DNA of 57,500 nucleotides, taken from assembly GCA_012295275.1 (NCBI GenBank), contig CM022668.1, forward strand, positions 13,163,022 to 13,220,521. Direction: 5' to 3'. A program made the translations under genes and the position numbers. Shown one piece after another: positions 53,966 to 57,500 of the stretch; position 1 is the stretch's first letter; each line of letters begins with the position of its first letter. The DNA is from Chrysomallon squamiferum. Lineage: Eukaryota > Mollusca > Gastropoda > Neomphalida > Peltospiridae. The notes under the pieces are model-generated. The model saw only the letters and a list, made by a program, of their open reading frames with translations. It ran no database searches and was not told the origin of the DNA.

Positions 53966-56900
53966 TTTTACTTTTTATTTATTTCACATACACCATTGTT
54001 GCCAGTTATTTTCATATATCTCTGATTCCTTAAAGTCAGTGTGTCAGTTAAATGAAATAAATTTATGGCAGTGTATGCGTTTGTTTTCTTGTTAAATATA
54101 TATCTGTCTGTGACTATATGAACAGGTGTTGTGAATAAATTTTGTTTATTTCCAAGTCATTTAATTTTTGTTAAAGTTTATCAGTGTAAATAGCCAAACT
54201 GATATTTTATATTCTGCTGTATTTGATCAGTTTTGTTAAACTTGGGGGAAAATATTTAACTCTTTTGAATTGATGATAAAAAAGTTAATAATTCATATGC
54301 AACTAAAATGTCTTTATGACTTCAGTGCAGATTATATTGTACATAGGTTTTCTGCTAAAAAAAATATATCAGATAATGAGCTCTGCAAATTAATTTTTCT
54401 TCCATAAAGCATGAAATTATTAATTAAATGGCATAATTGCATAACAGAATTATTGTTTTTATCCCAAAAATGTAAGTCTGAAATGGTTAAGTTATTTGTT
54501 ACTCCTAAAGTTCATCCTTACCTTCTTTGTTTCTCTGCAAGAATTTTATAAATCTTTTTATTATTATTTTCTTTTGCTAAAGCCCTCTCCCCACAGATCT
54601 GTTCTCATTAATTAAATGATTTCTTTGTGCAGTTTTGGGGAAATGTCTAATCTTTTTGTAACAAAATGATATTTTCATGATAATAAATGATGAAAGTTTG
54701 TTTTAACAGGTTTTTAATTTGTTAAAGTAAAATGCATTTTGATGTTACTTGTAGCAAAAATATTGTATTATATATTTTATGTGATATGAAAAGAGTTAAG
54801 ATTTTAAACATAAAATAATGTTAAGAATAATTTCACCTGTATTGCATTATTAAAATGTTTCCAATCAGGTTTTGTAAATTTACGGTTATAAGTATTATTT
54901 TAATATTTAATTACTTGTTTTATCATTTTAATAATTAGAAATTTTTTATTACTTAACTAATGTCATAATTTTAATGTTAAAATATGATAATTTAAATGCC
55001 AACTATTCAATTTTAATATTAATATTATACTGTTACTATTATTAACGTGATAATTAATTTTATAATCCCATCATTAAAATATTAATGTTTAAAAATACTA
55101 ATTTAAATATTTAAATGGTGCAGTTTTAATTCTATATTGTTACAGTTTTAACATTAAAATTTTACAGTTTTATGGCAAATTATTACATAAATATAATTTT
55201 GTTTTTATAAAATTGTTTTCCTAATTTTATTTTTTAGATTCAGCTGAAGTCTAAACTTAACATTCAGGATGTTAAACTGGAAGTTCACACAAAATGGCCT
55301 TTAGCCTCAAATACAACCTCTTTCAATATTCCAAATATAGGTAAATAATAATAATATTATGATAAATATAAGAATAATAATAATAATAATAATATTAATA
55401 ATAATAATAATAATAATGACAATTATCTTTATGATGACAGTGATGATTATGATGATGTTAACAACAACAATGATGACAATTATGTTTATATTGTTTATTT
55501 TTCAGATCCTAATCATCCAAGTGAAAATTTCTGTGCCTTCTTTCTCAAGGGACATGGTTTACCTGTAAACTTAGTGGCTCAAATTGCAGCAAGATACACA
55601 AGTTCCACAGGTATTAAATATACACGTGTGTGTGTCTGTATGTTTACTTTCTTTTTTTTAAATGTTTTGCTCTATTACACTAAAAGTATATATATATATA
55701 TATATAAAATATTTATATAATTATTTTTAAAGTATTGGTACCAATATAATAACTAACAATATAAATTTAAAAAATAATGATAGAAAAAAAAAAAATGGTA
55801 ACAGTATTAACAATAAATAATTATAGAAATAAAACGTAATAATAATAATCTGATTAAAAAATAATAATAACAATATATATATAAATAATAACAACAATAA
55901 AAACATTTTTACTTTTTATTTTTATTTTTAGGAGCACCACGAGTGACTATGGCCAAAGTGAAGCTACCATTTAAGCTGGTGATTAAACCAGTGCTGCCGA
56001 TAAAAACAGCCACCCACAAACTGACCGTGGACACAAACAAACAGCCTGTCAATCTCAATGAGCTCTTTCCTGGTAGGTTTTTTTACTTTCACAGATAATT
56101 ACTGAATAAACAGCTGTATATATACATATACTTCTTAATGTTCTTTGGTATTGATAGTTTTAAGTGTCGAATGTGGTTTTTAGGGGTATAATAATTACAA
56201 ATACATTCTCAGTGAGCTCTTTCCTGGTTGTTGTTTTTTTCTTTCATAGATAATTACTGAATAAACAGCTGTATATATGTATATATATCTATATATACTT
56301 CTTAATGTTCTTTGGTATTGATAGTTTTAAGTGTCGAATGTGGTTTTTAGGGGTATAATAATTATATGTACATTCTCAACGAGCTCTTTTCTGGTTGTTT
56401 TTTTGTCTTTCACAGATAATTATTGAATAAATATATATGGTTCTTTGGTATTGATAGTTTTAAGTGTCGAATGTGGTTTTTAGGGGTATAATAATTATAT
56501 GTACATTCTCAACGAGCTCTTTTCTGGTTGTTTTTTTGTCTTTCACAGATAATTATTGAATAAATAGGTCTTTATATATATATACTCCTTAACATTCTGT
56601 GGTATTGATAGTTTAAAGTGTCGAATATGGTTTTTAGGGATATGATTATTATATATATATATATATTTATATATAACAAAATGGTTGCTGTAACATACTT
56701 CAATATTACTAGTTTTAAGTGTCAAATGCAGAATTTGGGACTATAATGATATATATAACAATAAAAAATATTGCCACTATGCTAAGGGCAGGAAAGAACA
56801 TATTGTGGCATTCTAATTGTACAAATATTAATTCACGATGCATGACTTATTTCTGTATACTATACTATGTCTGGAACTTTTTTTGGACTGGATAAAATTA

Positions 56901-57500
56901 GGATGAGTTATTTGAAATCCTTCCAATAAGAATTCAGATCTCATCTATGTTAAAGATAATAACTTAAACAAGTGTGTTCAAGTGGTTTCATTTATTTTTA
57001 TTAATTACAGAAAAATATTTTTGATTATGCATAAGAAATTAAGTTAAAATACAGGAACTGGACCAATTATCTGGACTCCTTGGGGCATGAGGCATTCCAA
57101 ATTTCTGGATTTTCCAGTTTTCTGGTACCAAGGCATCTAAATATGTAAATAATTAGCCATAAACATTTTAAAATTAAAAACAAAGAAAACTGATGATACA
57201 CAACTGTGGCGACTTGACACGTAAACAATGTGGTGAGTGAATGAATGCCACTTGGCTTGAAAGAGTAGTTCCTGTCTGGTCTTTCAGGATTTCAGGCTGC
57301 TAGATAATTGGTCCGGTACCTGTAATTGTTTCAAAACGTTTTATATGAAAACAAATGCCAGTTCTCAAAACAAAAAAAAAAAAAATTAAAATACTTGTTT
57401 GAAAATGTTATATGTGAAATAAAAAGTAACCAGTTTTAATATAGTCTACATTACTGTTGGTTTTGTCTTTCTCAGATTTGTTAGGTGAAAATGCTGGTGG
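45845..57500 (+). CDS. BBS9: BBS9 (PTHB1), BBSome subunit; 3' part beyond the window; frame break in exon 9
   Basis: Sixteen coding exons: 45845-45956, 46596-46755, 47508-47572, 47772-47885, 48595-48769, 49344-49422, 49893-49977, 50523-50618, 51719-51846, 52653-52834, 53351-53427, 53852-53908, 55238-55340, 55506-55610, 55932-56072 and 57476-57500 (cut by the edge). The start is [20 protein letters not shown], the family's N-terminus. The visible ~568 codons cover the N-terminal seven-bladed beta-propeller ([72 protein letters not shown]), a linker helix ([16 protein letters not shown]), and the start of the C-terminal PTHB1 region ([21 protein letters not shown]). Known role: the BBSome carries membrane proteins into and out of cilia. 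All junctions agree in phase except within exon 9. There, the reading frame matching the family changes by one base near 51757, so the gene as written would not translate through. A sequence or assembly indel and a real mutation are both possible. The remaining ~40 percent of the gene lies to the right. Confidence 0.93.
45992..46235. mobile_element. Possible degenerate TIR element in BBS9 intron 1
   Basis: Starts CAGTGGCAGACCTACAC and ends ATAGATCCAGCCCTG, whose reverse complement CAGGGCTGGATCTAT is partly similar. The interior is less AT-rich than the flanks and contains GGGGCCCTGA. No convincing target duplication was found, so the boundaries and class (hAT-like ends would be CAGTGGCGGA...) are uncertain. 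Confidence 0.35.
46827..47090. mobile_element. Possible degenerate TIR element in BBS9 intron 2
   Basis: Begins CAGTGGAGTTCAGAGGTC and ends CCCCCTGCCTGCCACTG, whose reverse complement begins CAGTGGCAGGCAGGGGG. The outer six bases match, with only patchy similarity further in. Both it and the element at 45992 carry an internal TCTGGGGC-like block. The eight bases on either side (AGTGCATG, AGAATGTG) are only partly alike. Possibly an old hAT-type MITE. Confidence 0.35.
47112..47166. repeat. (AG)n microsatellite, BBS9 intron 2
   Basis: About 26 consecutive AG units, 20 bp after the candidate element ending at 47090. Confidence 0.95.
48006..48044. repeat. (CATA)n microsatellite, BBS9 intron 4
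   Basis: About ten consecutive CATA units within a larger (TA)n/(CATA)n tract at about 47950-48130. Confidence 0.9.
49740..49832. repeat. (TATC)n microsatellite, BBS9 intron 6
   Basis: Imperfect then perfect TATC units followed by (CA)n; the tract ends about 60 bp before exon 7. Confidence 0.9.
50395..50474. repeat. (AG)40 microsatellite just upstream of BBS9 exon 8
   Basis: Uninterrupted AG of about 80 bp ending some 48 bp before the exon 8 acceptor. A poly-T pyrimidine tract lies between. Confidence 0.95.
51913..52020 (+). repeat. 40-bp tandem repeat in BBS9 intron 9
   Basis: The motif AATTGTCTCA recurs at 51921, 51961 and 52001 with a shared AAACTAATNATGGT...AAGTCTTAAATTT context: two full 40-bp units and a shortened third. 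Confidence 0.8.
52338..52652 (+). repeat. Tandem array of a 3'-splice-site-containing 20-22 bp unit before BBS9 exon 10
   Basis: About fifteen head-to-tail copies of a unit of the form TTTTCAGYRATTTAAAATGTA run without a break up to the true acceptor of exon 10 (TTTCAG at 52647-52652). The first bases of the exon itself (TGATTTAAAAGG) continue the pattern, so the repeat unit includes the exon's own 5' edge. Copies 8-14 read CAGCAATTTAAA, while outer copies keep TGATTTAAA. Most copies retain a usable-looking pyrimidine tract plus AG. Confidence 0.85.
53909..55237. other. BBS9 intron 12
   Basis: AT-rich intronic DNA; apart from the TTTA tract at its start nothing is recognised in it. Confidence 0.6.
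53918..53969. repeat. (TTTA)n directly after BBS9 exon 12 donor
   Basis: The repeat starts about 10 bp inside intron 12, after the donor GTAAGT. About twelve TTTA/ATTT units. Confidence 0.9.
56053..56755 (+). repeat. Tandem array duplicating the 3' end of BBS9 exon 15 and its donor region
   Basis: The last 20 nt of exon 15 (TCTCAATGAGCTCTTTCCTG, 56053-56072) plus the following intron are repeated at about 56207, 56374 and 56507, with spacings of 154, 167 and 133 bp. Further decayed partial copies lack the exon piece and reach about 56755. Each unit contains TTTCACAGATAATTA, GGTATTGATAGTTTTAAGTG and GTTTTTAGGG. In the copies the donor GTAGGT has become GTTGTT, so the copied exon ends are probably not used for splicing. 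Confidence 0.85.
57052..57322. mobile_element. Short MITE-like element in BBS9 intron 15
   Basis: A 271-bp element with terminal inverted repeats: left CAGGAACTGGACCAATTATC, right (reverse-complemented) CAGGTACCGGACCAATTATC, two mismatches in 20. TA flanks both sides (57050-57051 and 57323-57324). No coding capacity. It ends 153 bp before exon 16. TA target sites and CAGG ends suggest a Tc1/mariner-type (pogo) non-autonomous element. Confidence 0.75.

Overview
The window is AT-rich animal nuclear DNA, very dense in microsatellites and homopolymer runs. It carries four protein-coding genes broken up by GT-AG introns of roughly 80 bp to 3.7 kb. All four are conserved metazoan single-copy-type genes. 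Their exons were assembled here by hand from the protein similarity I recognise and from splice-site and codon-phase agreement. The gene content and the spliced, microsatellite-rich, transposon-sprinkled structure point to a non-vertebrate metazoan. A mollusc or other lophotrochozoan is my guess, but the sequence alone does not settle it.

Layout. (1) 1-9.3 kb is gene-poor, with long (CT)n/(GA)n, (TAA)n and TAG/TGG/ATG tracts. It contains one CpG-rich island at about 3.6-4.35 kb with perfect NRF1-like and YY1-like motifs and two weak candidate first exons, and four perfect TGACGTCA (CRE) palindromes at 5.98-6.68 kb. (2) 10997-14477, minus strand: MAIP1, complete in five exons. (3) 15302-19342, plus strand: TYW5, complete in seven exons and head-to-head with MAIP1. 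(4) 19.3-27.1 kb: AT-rich intergenic DNA between convergent 3' ends. (5) 27098-43712, minus strand: ERP44, complete in thirteen exons and ending in the ER-retention signal RDEL. (6) 45845-57500, plus strand: BBS9/PTHB1, sixteen coding exons seen, running off the right edge.

The four genes do not form one pathway. MAIP1 is a mitochondrial matrix protein that works with the m-AAA protease. TYW5 is a JmjC-type hydroxylase that modifies wybutosine in tRNA-Phe. ERP44 is a thioredoxin-fold chaperone of the early secretory pathway. BBS9 is a BBSome subunit for ciliary trafficking. The arrangement is two divergent pairs (MAIP1/TYW5 and ERP44/BBS9) facing each other tail to tail. The MAIP1/TYW5 head-to-head pair also exists in human, as I recall, so it may be an old bidirectional promoter.

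The most interesting observations are in BBS9. Exon 9 has an apparent reading-frame break. Two intronic tandem arrays grew from the edges of exons: one multiplies a 3' splice site (about 15 decoy copies before exon 10) and the other multiplies the end of exon 15 with its donor site. Several short terminal-inverted-repeat elements (MITE-like, TA target sites) lie in introns. I found no CRISPR, operon, phage or otherwise novel multi-gene system.
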